64,000 nucleotides of DNA. Source: Paraburkholderia terricola. Lineage in GTDB: Bacteria; Pseudomonadota; Gammaproteobacteria; Burkholderiales; Burkholderiaceae. A program made the translations under genes and the position numbers. Positions 9,445 through 20,345 of the stretch are shown here, one piece after another. Within the stretch, counting starts at the first letter, position 1; each line of letters opens with the position of its first letter. Location: NCBI RefSeq assembly GCF_900142195.1, contig NZ_FRAB01000002.1:253170-317169 (forward strand), given 5' to 3'. Under the pieces are notes generated by a model. The model had not been told where the DNA came from, searched no databases, and worked only from the letters and a program-made list of their open reading frames with translations.

Positions 9445-10557
9445 ATGACAGCGTCTTTCGGCCCTTCCTATGTGCGCGCGATTGCGCCCTACGTCGCGGG
9501 CAAACCGATTTCGGAAGTGGCGCGTGAGTTCGGCCTCGACGAAGCGACCATCGTGAAACTCGCCTCGAACGAGAACCCGCTGGGCATGCCGGAATCGGCG
9601 CAGCGCGCAATGGCGCAGGCAGCTGGCGAACTCGGCCGTTATCCGGACGCGAATGCGTTCGAGTTGAAGGCGGCACTGAGCGAACGCTACGGCGTGCCGG
9701 CCGACTGGATCACGCTGGGCAACGGCAGCAACGACATCCTTGAAATCGCGGCGCACGCGTTCGTGGAAAAGGATCAGTCGATCGTCTACGCGCAGTATTC
9801 GTTCGCGGTCTACGCGTTGGCCACGCAGGGCGTGGGCGCGCGCGCGATCATCGTGCCCGCCGTCAAGTACGGTCACGACCTCGACGCGATGCTCGCGGCT
9901 ATTACGAACGACACGCGCCTGATCTTCGTCGCCAATCCGAACAACCCGACTGGCACATTTATCGAAGGTCCGAAGCTCGAGGCGTTTCTCGACAAGGTGC
10001 CGCGCAACGTGGCCGTCGTACTCGACGAGGCGTACACGGAATATCTGCCGCAAGCCAAGCGCTACGACTCGATCGCGTGGGTGCGCCGTTATCCGAACCT
10101 GCTGGTATCGCGCACGTTCTCGAAGGCGTTCGGTCTGGCGGGCTTGCGTGTCGGCTTTGCGATCGCGCAGCCTGAGTTGACCGATCTGCTGAATCGTCTG
10201 CGTCAGCCGTTCAATGTCAACACGCTGGCGCAAGCCGCGGCGATCGCGGCGCTGAACGACACGGCGTTTCTGGAAAAAAGCGCGGCGTTGAACGCGCAAG
10301 GCTATCGCCGTCTGACCGAAGCGTTCGACAAGCTCGGTCTCGAGTATGTGCCGTCGGACGGCAACTTCGTGCTGGTGCGCGTCGGCAACGACGACGCGGC
10401 CGGCAACCGTGTCAACCTCGAATTGCTGAAGCAGGGCGTGATCGTGCGGCCGGTGGGCAACTATGGTCTGCCGCAATGGTTGCGCGTCACGATCGGCCTG
10501 CCGGAAGAAAACGAAGCGTTCCTTGCGGCGCTGGAAAGAACGCTCGCCACCGCCTAA
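9445..10557 (+). CDS. hisC: Histidinol-phosphate / aromatic aminotransferase
   Basis: The 370-aa class I/II PLP aminotransferase has substrate-side motif SNENPLG (41-47), ANPNNPTG (163-170) and PLP lysine Lys227 in SRTFSKAFG. By family it is HisC. Its place between pheA and tyrA suggests that its main or additional job is transamination of phenylpyruvate, hydroxyphenylpyruvate or prephenate. That is inferred from context, because sequence alone does not separate the substrates. A second hisC may lie in the his operon elsewhere. Confidence 0.92.
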   Translation: MTASFGPSYVRAIAPYVAGKPISEVAREFGLDEATIVKLASNENPLGMPESAQRAMAQAAGELGRYPDANAFELKAALSERYGVPADWITLGNGSNDILEIAAHAFVEKDQSIVYAQYSFAVYALATQGVGARAIIVPAVKYGHDLDAMLAAITNDTRLIFVANPNNPTGTFIEGPKLEAFLDKVPRNVAVVLDEAYTEYLPQAKRYDSIAWVRRYPNLLVSRTFSKAFGLAGLRVGFAIAQPELTDLLNRLRQPFNVNTLAQAAAIAALNDTAFLEKSAALNAQGYRRLTEAFDKLGLEYVPSDGNFVLVRVGNDDAAGNRVNLELLKQGVIVRPVGNYGLPQWLRVTIGLPEENEAFLAALERTLATA

Positions 10558-10608
10558 GCGGTAATCCTTGACCCGCGCACCTCATTGGCATCAAGGCGCG
10601 CTTTTTCT

Positions 10609-11550
10609 GTGACCGACGTGGCCGCGTTTTCTTTTAACAAGCTGGTGATTTTTGGGGTCGGCCTGATCGGCGGATCGCTTGCGCGCGCGCTGCGCGAGCG
10701 GGGCGCGGCGGTGGGCGCGCGCGCGGTGATCGGTGTCGGGCGTTCGGCCGCGTCGAGCGCGCGGGCTTTGGAACTCGGTGTGATTGACGGCGCCGCAGCG
10801 TTGAATGACGACGCCGCGTTGCGTGAAGCGCTGTCCGGCGCCGATTTCGTGCTGCTCGCGGCGCCCGTCGCGCAGACGCAGCCGTTGCTCGAGCGCATCG
10901 CGCCGTTTCTCGACGCGGCCACGATCGTCACCGACGCCGGCAGCACCAAGTCGGATGTCGTCGCGGCGGCCCGTGCGGCGCTCGGCGCGCGCATCGGCCA
11001 GTTCGTGCCGGGGCATCCAATTGCCGGCCGTGAAGCGAGCGGCGTCGATGCGGCGTTGCCCGACCTGTATGTCGACCGCAATGTCGTGTTGTGCCCGTTG
11101 CCGGAGAACGCCCCCCAAGCGGTGGAGCGCGTTGCGGCGATGTGGCGCGCCACCGGCGCCGTCGTGCGTGACATGACGCCGGCGCAGCACGACCGCGTGT
11201 TGGCGTCGGTCAGCCATTTGCCGCATGTGTTGTCGTTCGCGCTCGTCGAGCAGATTCTCAATTCGCCCGACGCCGCGTTGAAATTTTCATTCGCCGCCGG
11301 TGGTTTCCGCGACTTCACGCGCATCGCCGCGTCGAGCCCGGAAATGTGGCGCGACGTGTGCGTCGCGAATCGCGCCGCGTTGCTGGATGAACTCGACGCC
11401 TACACGGCGGTGCTCGCGCGCTTGCGCGCGGCGATCGAAGCCGCCGACGGCGCCGCCCTCGAAGCCGTGTTCGCGCGCTCGCGCGTGGCGCGCACCGAAT
11501 GGCAGGAACAGCGCGCTGCGGGCGTGAGCAACAGCGACGCGTCGAAATAA
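10609..11550 (+). CDS. tyrA: Prephenate dehydrogenase
   Basis: The approximately 313-aa NAD(P)-dependent enzyme oxidises prephenate (or arogenate) on the way to tyrosine. The Rossmann motif GVGLIGGS is near the N-terminus. PGHPIAGREASG and SHLPHVLSFAL are catalytic-region motifs of TyrA. There is no ATG at the start of the frame: GTG at 10609 (VTDVAAFSFNKL) fits the family start best, and TTG at 10585 is an alternative. It ends 18 nt before aroA. It lacks a fused chorismate mutase, as expected when PheA carries one. Confidence 0.93.
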   Translation: MTDVAAFSFNKLVIFGVGLIGGSLARALRERGAAVGARAVIGVGRSAASSARALELGVIDGAAALNDDAALREALSGADFVLLAAPVAQTQPLLERIAPFLDAATIVTDAGSTKSDVVAAARAALGARIGQFVPGHPIAGREASGVDAALPDLYVDRNVVLCPLPENAPQAVERVAAMWRATGAVVRDMTPAQHDRVLASVSHLPHVLSFALVEQILNSPDAALKFSFAAGGFRDFTRIAASSPEMWRDVCVANRAALLDELDAYTAVLARLRAAIEAADGAALEAVFARSRVARTEWQEQRAAGVSNSDASK

Positions 11551-11568
11551 CCGGAACTGGACACAATC

Positions 11569-12873
11569 ATGGAATTCCTCGATCTCGGACCATTTTCCCG
11601 TGCGTCCGGCACGATCCGGCTGCCCGGCTCGAAGAGCATTTCGAATCGGGTGCTGCTGCTCGCCGCGCTCGCCGAAGGCGAAACCACGATCACGAATCTG
11701 CTCGACTCCGACGACACGCGCGTCATGCTCGAGGCGCTCGAAAAGCTCGGCGTGCGTCTGAAGCGCGAGGGCGACACGTGCGTCGTGACCGGCACGCGCG
11801 GCGCATTCACGGCGCGCACGGCTGATCTGTTCCTCGGCAACGCCGGCACGGCAGTGCGTCCGCTGACCGCGGCGTTGGCCGTGAACGGCGGCGACTACCG
11901 CATTCATGGCGTGCCGCGCATGCACGAGCGGCCGATCGGCGATCTGGTGGACGGTTTGCGGCAGATCGGCGCGAGGATCGACTACGAAGAGAACGAAGGT
12001 TATCCGCCGCTGCGGATTCGCCCGGCGCAGATTTCGGCCGAGGCGCCGATTCGCGTACGCGGCGACGTGTCGAGCCAGTTCCTGACTTCGCTTCTGATGA
12101 CGTTGCCGCTTCTGCGCACCGAAAGCGGCGTGAGCACCGTGCAGGTGGACGGCGAGCTGATCTCGAAGCCGTACATCGAGATCACGATCAAGCTGATGGC
12201 GCGCTTCGGCATCGAGGTCGAGCGCCACGGCTGGCACCAGTTCGTCGTTCCGGCGGGGCAGCGATATCAGTCGCCGGGCACGATCATGGTGGAGGGCGAT
12301 GCGTCGTCGGCGTCGTATTTTCTCGCGGCCGGCGCACTCGGCGGCGGGCCGCTGCGGGTGGAGGGCGTGGGGCGGGCCAGTATTCAGGGCGACGTCGGCT
12401 TCGCCGATGCGCTCATCCGGATGGGTGCGAACCTGCAGATGGGCGACGACTGGATCGAGGTGCGCGGCGTCGGCCACGACAACGGCAAGCTCGAGCCGAT
12501 CGACATGGACTTCAACCTGATTCCCGACGCGGCGATGACGATCGCCGTCGCGGCGTTGTTCGCGGACGGCACGACCACGCTGCGCAATATCGCCAGCTGG
12601 CGCGTGAAGGAAACCGACCGGATCGCCGCGATGGCGACCGAACTGCGCAAGGTCGGCGCGAAGGTGCAGGAGGGCGAGGATTTCCTCGTCGTCACGCCGC
12701 CTGAAAAGCTGATTCCGAACGCCGCGATCGACACCTACGACGATCACCGCATGGCCATGTGCTTCTCGCTGGTGAGCCTCGGCGGGGTGCCGGTCCGGAT
12801 CAACGACCCCAAGTGCGTCGGCAAGACGTTTCCTGATTATTTCGAGCGCTTTACCGCGCTTGCCCAACCCTGA
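11569..12873 (+). CDS. aroA: 3-phosphoshikimate 1-carboxyvinyltransferase (EPSP synthase)
   Basis: The 434-aa enzyme joins phosphoenolpyruvate to shikimate-3-phosphate, the sixth step of the shikimate pathway. Motifs are [10 protein letters not shown] (Lys22 binds both substrates), [15 protein letters not shown] with the residues that fix the glyphosate-sensitive class I site, and [13 protein letters not shown] YDDHRMAM near the C-terminus. Length matches E. coli AroA (427 aa). It is tightly spaced after tyrA and 34 nt before cmk. Confidence 0.97.
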   Translation: MEFLDLGPFSRASGTIRLPGSKSISNRVLLLAALAEGETTITNLLDSDDTRVMLEALEKLGVRLKREGDTCVVTGTRGAFTARTADLFLGNAGTAVRPLTAALAVNGGDYRIHGVPRMHERPIGDLVDGLRQIGARIDYEENEGYPPLRIRPAQISAEAPIRVRGDVSSQFLTSLLMTLPLLRTESGVSTVQVDGELISKPYIEITIKLMARFGIEVERHGWHQFVVPAGQRYQSPGTIMVEGDASSASYFLAAGALGGGPLRVEGVGRASIQGDVGFADALIRMGANLQMGDDWIEVRGVGHDNGKLEPIDMDFNLIPDAAMTIAVAALFADGTTTLRNIASWRVKETDRIAAMATELRKVGAKVQEGEDFLVVTPPEKLIPNAAIDTYDDHRMAMCFSLVSLGGVPVRINDPKCVGKTFPDYFERFTALAQP

Positions 12874-12907
12874 TTCGACCCGAATCGACTGACGTGCGAC
12901 TTTTTCG

Positions 12908-13594
12908 ATGAAACCGACCCGTCCCTTTCACCAGACGCCCGTCATTACGATCGACGGCCCGAGTGCCTCCGGCAAAGGCACCGTGGCCGCGCTGGTTGCC
13001 GCGAGCCTCGGTTTCCACCTGCTCGACAGCGGCGCGCTGTACCGGCTCGCGGCGCTCGCGAGCCTGCGCTACGACATCGGGGCGGATGATCCCGACGCCC
13101 TTGTAAAACTCATCGACGATCTGCACATCACGTTTCGCGAGGGGCTGGCGCAACTCGACGGTGTCGACGTTTCCGCCGACATCCGCGCCGAGGAAGTCGG
13201 CAGCCGCGCTTCCGCGATCGCCGTGCACGCACCCGTGCGAGCCGCGCTGGTGGCGCGTCAGCGGGCGTTCCGCAAGGAACCGGGGCTGGTTGCCGACGGC
13301 CGCGACATGGGCACGGTGATCTTCCAGGACGCCGTGCTGAAGGTATTCATGACCGCCAGCGTCGAGGCCCGCGCGGCGCGACGGCATAAGCAATTGATCC
13401 AAAAAGGCTTTTCTGCTAATATAGATGACTTGCTCCGGGATTTGCGTGAGCGCGACGAGCGTGACAGTCAGCGCATTGCCGCGCCGCTCAAGCCCGCAGC
13501 GGATGCAAAGCTGCTTGATACCTCCGCATTGTCGATCGACGAGGCGGTTGAGCAAGTGGTGCAGTGGTACGAAGCGTTAGTCCCGCATGCCTGA
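12908..13594 (+). CDS. cmk: Cytidylate kinase
   Basis: The 228-aa P-loop kinase phosphorylates CMP and dCMP. The P-loop GPSASGKGT is at residues 17-25, and the [10 protein letters not shown] segment is typical of Cmk. The C-terminal part of the gene is locally AT-rich (13391-13430) and carries a consensus-like promoter for rpsA. The gene order cmk-rpsA is shared with E. coli. Confidence 0.96.
   Translation: MKPTRPFHQTPVITIDGPSASGKGTVAALVAASLGFHLLDSGALYRLAALASLRYDIGADDPDALVKLIDDLHITFREGLAQLDGVDVSADIRAEEVGSRASAIAVHAPVRAALVARQRAFRKEPGLVADGRDMGTVIFQDAVLKVFMTASVEARAARRHKQLIQKGFSANIDDLLRDLRERDERDSQRIAAPLKPAADAKLLDTSALSIDEAVEQVVQWYEALVPHA
13394..13422 (+). promoter_or_regulatory. Promoter inside cmk, reading into rpsA
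   Basis: TTGATC (13394-13399) and TAATAT (13417-13422) are separated by exactly 17 bp, within an AT-rich island in a GC-rich gene. Transcription would begin near 13429, about 350 nt before rpsA. From memory E. coli also has an rpsA promoter within cmk. Confidence 0.65.
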
Positions 13595-13776
13595 TGAATG
13601 TACGCATTGTGCATAAGCAGCGGGCGCAGTAGAAGTAGCGTAATCAGTAGGTGCTCCGCGATCGTCGTGGAGCGTGTTTTAACCCTTTAACCCCGCGTGG
13701 CATTCGCCTTCTTCGCCGAAGTTGCTGACCGTCCGGCCAGCCGGGCACCGCGAGAACCATGCAAATTTTGATTTTT

Positions 13777-15492
13777 ATGTCCGACCTGCAAACCTCTACC
13801 CCGAATACCGAATCTTTTGCGGCTCTGTTCGAAGAGTCGCTGACCAAGCAAGACATGCGCGCCGGCGAAGTGATTTCCGCCGAAGTCGTGCGTGTCGACC
13901 ACAACTTCGTGGTCGTCAACGCTGGTCTCAAGTCCGAAGCCTACATCCCGCTCGAAGAGTTCCTGAATGACGCGGGCGAGGTAGAAGTGCAGGCGGGCGA
14001 CTTCGTTTCCGTCGCGATCGACGCGCTGGAAAACGGCTATGGCGACACGATCCTGTCGCGCGACAAGGCGAAGCGCCTGGCTTCGTGGCTGTCGCTGGAA
14101 AAAGCGCTCGACAACAACGAACTCGTGACCGGCACGATCACGGGCAAGGTCAAGGGCGGCATGACCGTCATGGTCAACGGCATCCGCGCATTCCTGCCAG
14201 GCTCGCTGGTCGATACGCGTCCGGTCAAGGACACGACCCCGTACGAAGGCAAGACGCTGGAATTCCGCGTCATCAAGCTCGACCGCAAGCGTAACAACGT
14301 CGTGCTGTCGCGCCGTGCCGTGATCGAAGCGACCCAGGGCGAAGAGCGCGCAAAGCTGCTCGAAACGCTGAAGGAAGGCGCGATCGTCGAAGGCGTGGTG
14401 AAGAACATCACCGACTACGGCGCGTTCGTGGACCTCGGCGGTATCGACGGCCTGCTGCACATCACCGACATCGCATGGCGTCGTGTGCGTCACCCGAGCG
14501 AAGTGCTGTCGGTTGGCCAGGAAGTCACCGCGAAGATCCTCAAGTTCGATCAAGAGAAGAACCGCGTTTCGCTGGGCATCAAGCAACTGGGCGACGACCC
14601 GTGGGAAGGCATCTCGCGCCGTTACCCGTCGGGCACGCGTCTGTTCGGTAAGGTCACGAACATCACCGACTACGGCGCATTCGTCGAAGTGGAATCGGGC
14701 ATCGAAGGCCTCGTCCACGTGTCGGAAATGGACTGGACGAACAAGAACGTTGCACCGTCGAAGGTTGTACAGCTGGGCGACGAAGTCGAAGTCATGGTTC
14801 TCGAAATCGACGAAGACCGCCGCCGTATCAGCCTCGGCATGAAACAGTGCAAGCCGAATCCGTGGGACGACTTCAGCCGCAACTTCAAGAAGGGCGACAA
14901 GCTGCAAGGCGCAATCAAGTCGATCACCGACTTCGGCGTCTTCATCGGTCTGCCGGGCGGCATCGACGGTCTGGTTCATCTGTCGGACCTGTCCTGGAGC
15001 GAAACGGGCGAAGAAGCGGTTCGCAAGTACAAGAAGGGCGACGAAGTGGAAGCGATCGTTCTTGGCATCGACGTCGAGAAGGAACGCATCTCGCTGGGTA
15101 TCAAGCAGCTCGAAGGCGACCCGTTCAGCAACTTCGTTGCAATGAACGACAAGGGTTCGATCGTCGACGGCGTGGTCAAGACGGTGGACGCGAAGGGTGC
15201 AGTGGTTCAGCTGTCGGCTGAAGTCGAAGGTTACCTGCGCGCTTCCGAAATCGCACAAGACCGCGTGGAAGACGCTCGCAACGTGCTGAAGGAAGGCGAC
15301 AAGGTCAACGCGATGATCATCAACATCGATCGCAAGTCGCGTGGTATCAACCTGTCGATCAAGGCCAAGGATTCGGCTGAACAACAGGAAGCGATCCGCG
15401 GCCTGGCTTCGTCGGATTCGGGCTCGGCTGCCACCGGCACGACGAACCTCGGCGCGTTGCTGAAGGCCAAGCTCGACGGTCAGAACCAGTAA
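13777..15492 (+). CDS. rpsA: 30S ribosomal protein S1
   Basis: The 571-aa mRNA-binding ribosomal protein is made of six S1 (OB-fold) repeats. Repeated segments such as [37 protein letters not shown] and [19 protein letters not shown] mark repeats 3-5. The ATG at 13777 ([14 protein letters not shown]) gives the usual N-terminus; an in-frame ATG at 13759 would add six residues. Neither start has a good Shine-Dalgarno, which is also the case for E. coli rpsA, where S1 represses its own translation. The 182-nt spacer after cmk contains a weak hairpin (near 13652-13672) followed by TTTT. Confidence 0.97.
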   Translation: MSDLQTSTPNTESFAALFEESLTKQDMRAGEVISAEVVRVDHNFVVVNAGLKSEAYIPLEEFLNDAGEVEVQAGDFVSVAIDALENGYGDTILSRDKAKRLASWLSLEKALDNNELVTGTITGKVKGGMTVMVNGIRAFLPGSLVDTRPVKDTTPYEGKTLEFRVIKLDRKRNNVVLSRRAVIEATQGEERAKLLETLKEGAIVEGVVKNITDYGAFVDLGGIDGLLHITDIAWRRVRHPSEVLSVGQEVTAKILKFDQEKNRVSLGIKQLGDDPWEGISRRYPSGTRLFGKVTNITDYGAFVEVESGIEGLVHVSEMDWTNKNVAPSKVVQLGDEVEVMVLEIDEDRRRISLGMKQCKPNPWDDFSRNFKKGDKLQGAIKSITDFGVFIGLPGGIDGLVHLSDLSWSETGEEAVRKYKKGDEVEAIVLGIDVEKERISLGIKQLEGDPFSNFVAMNDKGSIVDGVVKTVDAKGAVVQLSAEVEGYLRASEIAQDRVEDARNVLKEGDKVNAMIINIDRKSRGINLSIKAKDSAEQQEAIRGLASSDSGSAATGTTNLGALLKAKLDGQNQ

Positions 15493-15500
15493 TTGAGGAG

Positions 15501-15570
15501 CGCCCCCAACCCTGTCGCTTCGTACCAGTCCCGCAAGGGGACCACCTGCGGAACGGAAAAATTGGGGGCG
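15501..15570 (+). promoter_or_regulatory. Long-range hairpin between rpsA and ihfB
   Basis: A 9-bp perfect inverted repeat (15501-15509 with 15562-15570) closes a 52-nt region that holds a second 5-bp hairpin (15528-15532 with 15538-15542). GTTTTCTT follows some 8 nt later. It may act as a partial terminator or an RNA-processing site that lowers ihfB expression relative to rpsA. Confidence 0.5.
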
Positions 15571-15602
15571 GCCCGGCGTTTTCTTAAGAGGTCTGCTGCA
15601 GT

Positions 15603-15926
15603 ATGACCAAATCGGAATTGGTCGCCCAGCTGGCTACGCGATTCCCGCAGCTTGTACTCAAAGATGCGGACTTCGCGGTGAAGACGATGCTTGATGCGAT
15701 GTCGGAGGCGCTTGCCAAAGGTCATCGCATCGAAATTCGCGGCTTCGGCAGCTTCGGTCTCAACCGTCGTCCCTCCCGTGTCGGGCGTAACCCAAAGTCG
15801 GGCGAGAAGGTGCTGGTACCCGAGAAACACGTACCGCATTTCAAACCGGGCAAGGAATTGCGCGAGCGGGTAGATCGCCGTGCGGGAGAGCCGCTGAAGG
15901 CTGAAGAGCCGGACGACGATCTCTAA
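15603..15926 (+). CDS. ihfB: Integration host factor subunit beta
   Basis: The 107-aa DNA-bending protein pairs with IhfA. The family signature is [21 protein letters not shown], with the Pro-containing arm that intercalates into the minor groove (RNPKSGEKV). An acidic tail (EEPDDDL) extends a little beyond E. coli IhfB (94 aa). It is the last gene of the supra-operon, with a strong terminator about 70 nt later. Confidence 0.96.
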   Translation: MTKSELVAQLATRFPQLVLKDADFAVKTMLDAMSEALAKGHRIEIRGFGSFGLNRRPSRVGRNPKSGEKVLVPEKHVPHFKPGKELRERVDRRAGEPLKAEEPDDDL

Positions 15927-15998
15927 ATGCCAGGCTGGGTGATAAGCAGCGTGGCCTTGGTAGCGTCAGCGGCTAGAGCCAGTCGGCAAAAAAACAGA

Positions 15999-16023
15999 AA
16001 AGCGCCTTCGGGCGCTTTTTTTT
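15999..16023 (+). terminator. Terminator of ihfB
   Basis: An 8-bp stem with a TTCG tetraloop is followed by seven or more T. It ends the serC-ihfB supra-operon. Confidence 0.93.
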
Positions 16024-16186
16024 CGCCCACCGCAAAATAAACCTCGCGTAAGCCCACAATCGGCCAGTTCCTGCCCAGCCGCGAGGGCTTCAATTACAAT
16101 ACGGGTCACTTCGGCGCGGGCAACACCGTGGCGCGACGCGTCATCAAGCCGGCGTCACCCCGCAACTGCCGTCAAGAGACCTATTC

Positions 16187-16480
16187 ATGAAATTTATCGT
16201 TTGGCTGATCCGGGTGCTGGTGTTCGTGCTGCTGCTGGTGCTCGCGCTCTCCAATACACAACCTGCTACGCTGAATTTCCTCGCTGGCTACGCGTGGTCG
16301 GCGCCCTTGATCCTGATCGGCCTGGCGTTCTTCGTGGTGGGGCTGGTGGCCGGGCTCGTGTCGTCGCTGCCGGCCATGCTGCGCCTGCGCATGGAAAACG
16401 GCCGGCTCAAGCGTGAGTTGCGGGTGGCGCGCGAGGCCCCGGTGGTGGTCGAACAGCCGCCCATGCCGCCGCTGATCTAA
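16187..16480 (+). CDS. lapA: LapA family (DUF1049) membrane protein
   Basis: The 97-aa protein has two transmembrane helices (about residues 4-24 and 38-60) followed by a short basic cytoplasmic helix. In E. coli LapA works with LapB at the inner membrane to control LPS synthesis through LpxC turnover. The sequence SNTQPATLNFLAGY between the helices fits the family. It precedes lapB by 72 nt, and a TACAAT hexamer at 16095-16100 is a possible -10. Confidence 0.9.
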   Translation: MKFIVWLIRVLVFVLLLVLALSNTQPATLNFLAGYAWSAPLILIGLAFFVVGLVAGLVSSLPAMLRLRMENGRLKRELRVAREAPVVVEQPPMPPLI

Positions 16481-16552
16481 GTTGTCTTCCGCCGCGCGCC
16501 TTGGTGGGCGCGGCTTTCCGTTTTCGCTTTCCCGCACGTTTGCATCAATCGC

Positions 16553-17728
16553 ATGGATCTAGACTTCTGGTGGCTGCTGGTCATACCCGTCGCATTCGCG
16601 TTCGGCTGGATGGCCGCGCGCTACGACCTCAAGACGCTGCTGTCGGAAAGCGCCAACTTGCCGCGCTCGTATTTTCGCGGCCTGAACTTCCTGCTCAACG
16701 AGCAGCCGGACCAGGCGATCGACGCCTTCATCGAAGTCGTCAAGCTCGATCCGGAAACGATCGAGTTGCACTTCGCGCTCGGCAATCTGTTTCGCCGCCG
16801 CGGTGAAACCGACCGCGCGATCCGCGTGCATCAAAACCTGCTGAGCCGTGCCGATCTGCCGGTCAGCGAGCGCGATCACGCGCTCTACGAACTGGGGCAA
16901 GACTTTCTGAAAGCGGGCCTGCTCGATCGCGCCGAGGAAACCTTCCGTTCGCTCGAGACGGGCGACTATGCGCTGGGCGCGCAACGCGCGCTTCTCACCA
17001 TCTACGAAATCGAGAAGGACTGGATCAAGTCGATCGACACAGCGCGTCATCTGGAAACCATGGGTTCGGAATCGCTCGACAAGGAGATCGCGCAATTCCA
17101 TTGCGAACTCGCCCAGGAAGCGCTGCAACAGCAAAACCCGGATGAGGCGCGCCGACAACTCGGCCTCGCCTTGAAAGCGAATCCGACCAACGTGCGCGCC
17201 ACGATCCTGTTCGGCGATGTCGACGCGGCCGGCGGTGCGCAAGAAGCGGCCATCGCGCAGTGGCGGCGCGTCGAGGAGCAGAATCCGGCTTATCTGCCGC
17301 TCGTCGCCGAAAAGCTGATGAAGGCTTACGATGCGCTCGGCCGTCCTCAGGACGGCGCCGACCTGCTCACCACGTGGGTGGACCGCTATCCCTCGAACGA
17401 TCTGCTCGACGTTGCGTATCAGCACGTCGCGTCGCTGCGGGGCCCCGATGCGGCGCACGCGCTGGCACGCTCGCAGATGCAGAAGTCGCCGAATCTCGCG
17501 GGTATGACGCGTCTTCTGGAGGCGCAGCAAGCCGTCGCCGAAGAGCCGCGGCGCAGCGAACTCGAACTGATGCGCACGCTGATTCGTCAGCGCACCAAGA
17601 ATCTGCCGCGCTACACGTGCCAGAATTGCGGTTTCAGGGCGCGGCTATTCTATTGGCAGTGCCCCGGTTGCAGCGGTTGGGAAACCTATGCGCCGCGTCG
17701 AGTCGAACCGATCACGACGTCGAACTGA
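16553..17728 (+). CDS. lapB: Lipopolysaccharide assembly protein B
   Basis: The 391-aa protein is anchored by one N-terminal transmembrane helix (about residues 4-20), followed by about nine TPR-like helical repeats. A C-terminal rubredoxin-like metal site has Cys356, Cys359, Cys370 and Cys373. LapB brings LpxC to FtsH and so balances LPS with phospholipid. The pairing with lapA, next to ugd and heptose genes, gives an envelope-synthesis block. Length matches E. coli (389 aa). Confidence 0.95.
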   Translation: MDLDFWWLLVIPVAFAFGWMAARYDLKTLLSESANLPRSYFRGLNFLLNEQPDQAIDAFIEVVKLDPETIELHFALGNLFRRRGETDRAIRVHQNLLSRADLPVSERDHALYELGQDFLKAGLLDRAEETFRSLETGDYALGAQRALLTIYEIEKDWIKSIDTARHLETMGSESLDKEIAQFHCELAQEALQQQNPDEARRQLGLALKANPTNVRATILFGDVDAAGGAQEAAIAQWRRVEEQNPAYLPLVAEKLMKAYDALGRPQDGADLLTTWVDRYPSNDLLDVAYQHVASLRGPDAAHALARSQMQKSPNLAGMTRLLEAQQAVAEEPRRSELELMRTLIRQRTKNLPRYTCQNCGFRARLFYWQCPGCSGWETYAPRRVEPITTSN

Positions 17729-17887
17729 CGCCCCGACGGGGGCCGTGCCAACGTCGGTGTCTACGTGGGCGCGGCAGCCGTCTCGCCGCGCGCATGGCAG
17801 CAGCAGCCGCGCGGGCGGATCTCGCGGCGTGTTCTTGACCGGCTTCATCGCCGGGAATCATCACCGGAATCTTCCACCGGAAAGCGT

Positions 17888-19303
17888 ATGAAAATCACCA
17901 TTATCGGCACCGGCTATGTCGGCCTCGTCACTGGCGCGTGCCTCGCTGAACTCGGCAACGACGTTTTTTGCCTCGACGTCGATCAGCGCAAGATCGACAT
18001 CCTGAACAACGGCGGTGTGCCGATCCACGAGCCGGGCTTGCAGGAGATCATCGCCCGCACACGCGCGGCGGGGCGCATCACGTTTTCGACCGATATCGCG
18101 GCGAGCGTGGCGCACGGCGACGTGCAGTTCATCGCAGTCGGCACGCCGCCCGACGAAGACGGCTCGGCCGATCTGCAATACGTGCTCGAAGCGGCGCGCA
18201 ACATCGGCCGTACGATGAACGGCTTCAAGGTGATCGTCGACAAATCGACGGTGCCGGTCGGCACCGCGCAGCGCGTGCGTGCCGTGGTGGAAGAAGAACT
18301 GGCGAAGCGGGGGCTCGCGAACAGCGCGCAGCATCGTTTCTCGGTGGTCTCCAATCCTGAGTTTCTGAAGGAAGGCGCGGCCGTCGACGATTTCATGCGG
18401 CCCGACCGCATCGTGCTCGGCAGCGACGACGACGAAGCCGGTCTGCGCGCGCGGGAACTGATGAAGCGTCTGTACACGCCGTTCAACCGCAATCACGAAC
18501 GCACGCTGACGATGGACGTGCGCTCGGCCGAATTCACCAAGTACGCGGCCAATGCGATGCTCGCCACGCGCATCTCGTTCATGAACGAGATGTCGAATCT
18601 CGCGGATCGGGTCGGCGCGGACATCGAAGCGGTGCGCCGCGGCATCGGCTCGGACCCACGCATCGGCTATCACTTTCTGTATGCCGGCGCGGGCTACGGC
18701 GGTTCGTGCTTCCCGAAGGACGTGCAGGCGCTGATTCGCACCGCCAGCGAAAGCGGCCACAACCTGCGGATTCTCGAAGCGGTCGAGGAAGTGAACCACA
18801 GGCAGAAAGACGTGCTGGTGCAAAAGGTCACCGCCACGCTTGGCGAGGATCTGAGCGGCCGCACGTTCGCCGTGTGGGGGCTCGCGTTCAAACCGAATAC
18901 CGACGACATGCGCGAGGCGCCGAGCCGCCGCGTGATCGCCGAATTGCTCAAGCGCGGCGCGCAGGTACGCGCATACGACCCCGTCGCGGTAGCCGAAGCG
19001 CGCCGCGTGTTCGCGATGGATCTGCATGATGCGCCGGACCAGCTTGCGCGTCTCACGTTCACGAATACGCAGGACGAAACGCTCACCGGCGCCGACGCGC
19101 TCGTGATCGTGACCGAATGGAAGGAATTCAAGAGTCCGGATTTCGTGCACCTGAAATCGGTGCTGAAGTCGCCGCTGATTTTCGACGGCCGCAACCTCTA
19201 CGAACCGGATGCGATGACCGAACTCGGCATCGACTATCACTCGATTGGACGCCCTTATGCCCAACCCTCTGGAGTCTCGGCCGATGTCTCAGACGATGCC
19301 TGA
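17888..19303 (+). CDS. ugd: UDP-glucose 6-dehydrogenase
   Basis: The 471-aa NAD-dependent enzyme oxidises UDP-glucose to UDP-glucuronate, the precursor of polysaccharides and of aminoarabinose for lipid A. The Rossmann motif is [10 protein letters not shown] (7-16), and catalytic Cys274 lies in [10 protein letters not shown]. The open frame extends upstream to 17765, but the ATG at 17888 gives the family start [12 protein letters not shown]. Its 3' end overlaps the start of the next gene by 20 nt, which suggests coupled translation. Confidence 0.95.
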   Translation: MKITIIGTGYVGLVTGACLAELGNDVFCLDVDQRKIDILNNGGVPIHEPGLQEIIARTRAAGRITFSTDIAASVAHGDVQFIAVGTPPDEDGSADLQYVLEAARNIGRTMNGFKVIVDKSTVPVGTAQRVRAVVEEELAKRGLANSAQHRFSVVSNPEFLKEGAAVDDFMRPDRIVLGSDDDEAGLRARELMKRLYTPFNRNHERTLTMDVRSAEFTKYAANAMLATRISFMNEMSNLADRVGADIEAVRRGIGSDPRIGYHFLYAGAGYGGSCFPKDVQALIRTASESGHNLRILEAVEEVNHRQKDVLVQKVTATLGEDLSGRTFAVWGLAFKPNTDDMREAPSRRVIAELLKRGAQVRAYDPVAVAEARRVFAMDLHDAPDQLARLTFTNTQDETLTGADALVIVTEWKEFKSPDFVHLKSVLKSPLIFDGRNLYEPDAMTELGIDYHSIGRPYAQPSGVSADVSDDA

Positions 19304-20264
19304 GGCCGCTGTGTCCTCACTCGCGCCGACGCTGACCGTGGTGCCGCGCAAACAGCTCGGTGCCGCCCGCGTGCTGGTGGTCGGCGACGTGATGCTCGAT
19401 CGCTACTGGTTCGGCGACGTGAACCGCATTTCGCCGGAAGCGCCGGTGCCCGTGGTGCACGTCCAGCGGCAGGAAGACCGCCTCGGCGGCGCGGCGAACG
19501 TCGCGCGCAACGCGGTCGCCCTCGGCGCGCAGGCGGGTTTGCTGTGCGTGGTCGGCCGCGACGAACCCGGCGAGCGCATCGTGCAGTTGCTCAGCGAAAG
19601 CGGCGTGACGCCGCATCTCGAACGCGATCCGGATCTACTCACCACTATCAAACTGCGCGTGCTGTCGCGTCAGCAGCAGTTGCTGCGAGTCGACTTCGAA
19701 AACACGCCGGCGCACGAAGTGCTGCTCGCGGGCCTCCAGCGTTTCGACGACCTGCTGCCTTCGCACGACGTGATCCTCATGTCCGACTACGCGAAGGGCG
19801 GCCTCACGCATGTCACGCAGATGATCGCGAAGGCGCATGCGGCGGGCAAGCCGGTGCTGGTCGATCCGAAGGGCGACGACTGGGACCGCTACCGCGGCGC
19901 GACGTTGATCACGCCGAACCGCGCCGAGTTGCGCGAGGTCGTCGGGCAATGGAAGTCGGAAGAAGATCTGATCGCGCGTGTGACGAAGCTGCGCGCCGAT
20001 TTGCAGTTCAAGGCGTTGCTGCTCACGCGTTCGGAAGAGGGCATGACGCTCTTCTCCGACGACGGCATCCTGCACGCTTCGGCCGTCGCGCGCGAAGTGT
20101 ATGATGTTTCGGGTGCGGGCGACACCGTGATTGCCACGCTCGCCGCCATGCTCGGCGCGGGTCTCACGCTGATCGAGGCGGTCGGGCTCGCGAATCGCGC
20201 GGCCGGCATCGTGGTCGGCAAGCTCGGCACCGCCACCGTCGACTACGACGAACTCTTTCCTTGA
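19284..20264 (+). CDS. hldA: D-glycero-beta-D-manno-heptose-7-phosphate kinase
   Basis: The 326-aa PfkB-type sugar kinase phosphorylates heptose-7-phosphate at C1 for the LPS inner core. Motifs include [13 protein letters not shown] near the N-terminus, the [11 protein letters not shown] substrate segment and the [10 protein letters not shown] anion hole with the catalytic Asp. It corresponds only to the kinase half of E. coli HldE, so the adenylyltransferase (HldC) must be encoded separately. GGAG at 19271 lies 9 nt before the ATG at 19284. An ATG at 19257 is an in-frame alternative. Confidence 0.92.
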   Translation: MSQTMPEAAVSSLAPTLTVVPRKQLGAARVLVVGDVMLDRYWFGDVNRISPEAPVPVVHVQRQEDRLGGAANVARNAVALGAQAGLLCVVGRDEPGERIVQLLSESGVTPHLERDPDLLTTIKLRVLSRQQQLLRVDFENTPAHEVLLAGLQRFDDLLPSHDVILMSDYAKGGLTHVTQMIAKAHAAGKPVLVDPKGDDWDRYRGATLITPNRAELREVVGQWKSEEDLIARVTKLRADLQFKALLLTRSEEGMTLFSDDGILHASAVAREVYDVSGAGDTVIATLAAMLGAGLTLIEAVGLANRAAGIVVGKLGTATVDYDELFP

Positions 20265-20345
20265 TTGATGCGGCCCGCCGGTCCCTCGCTTCGCGCTGCT
20301 TGACGGCGCGCAAAAGGGATCCGCGGGGCGTCAACCGAAGCTGTC

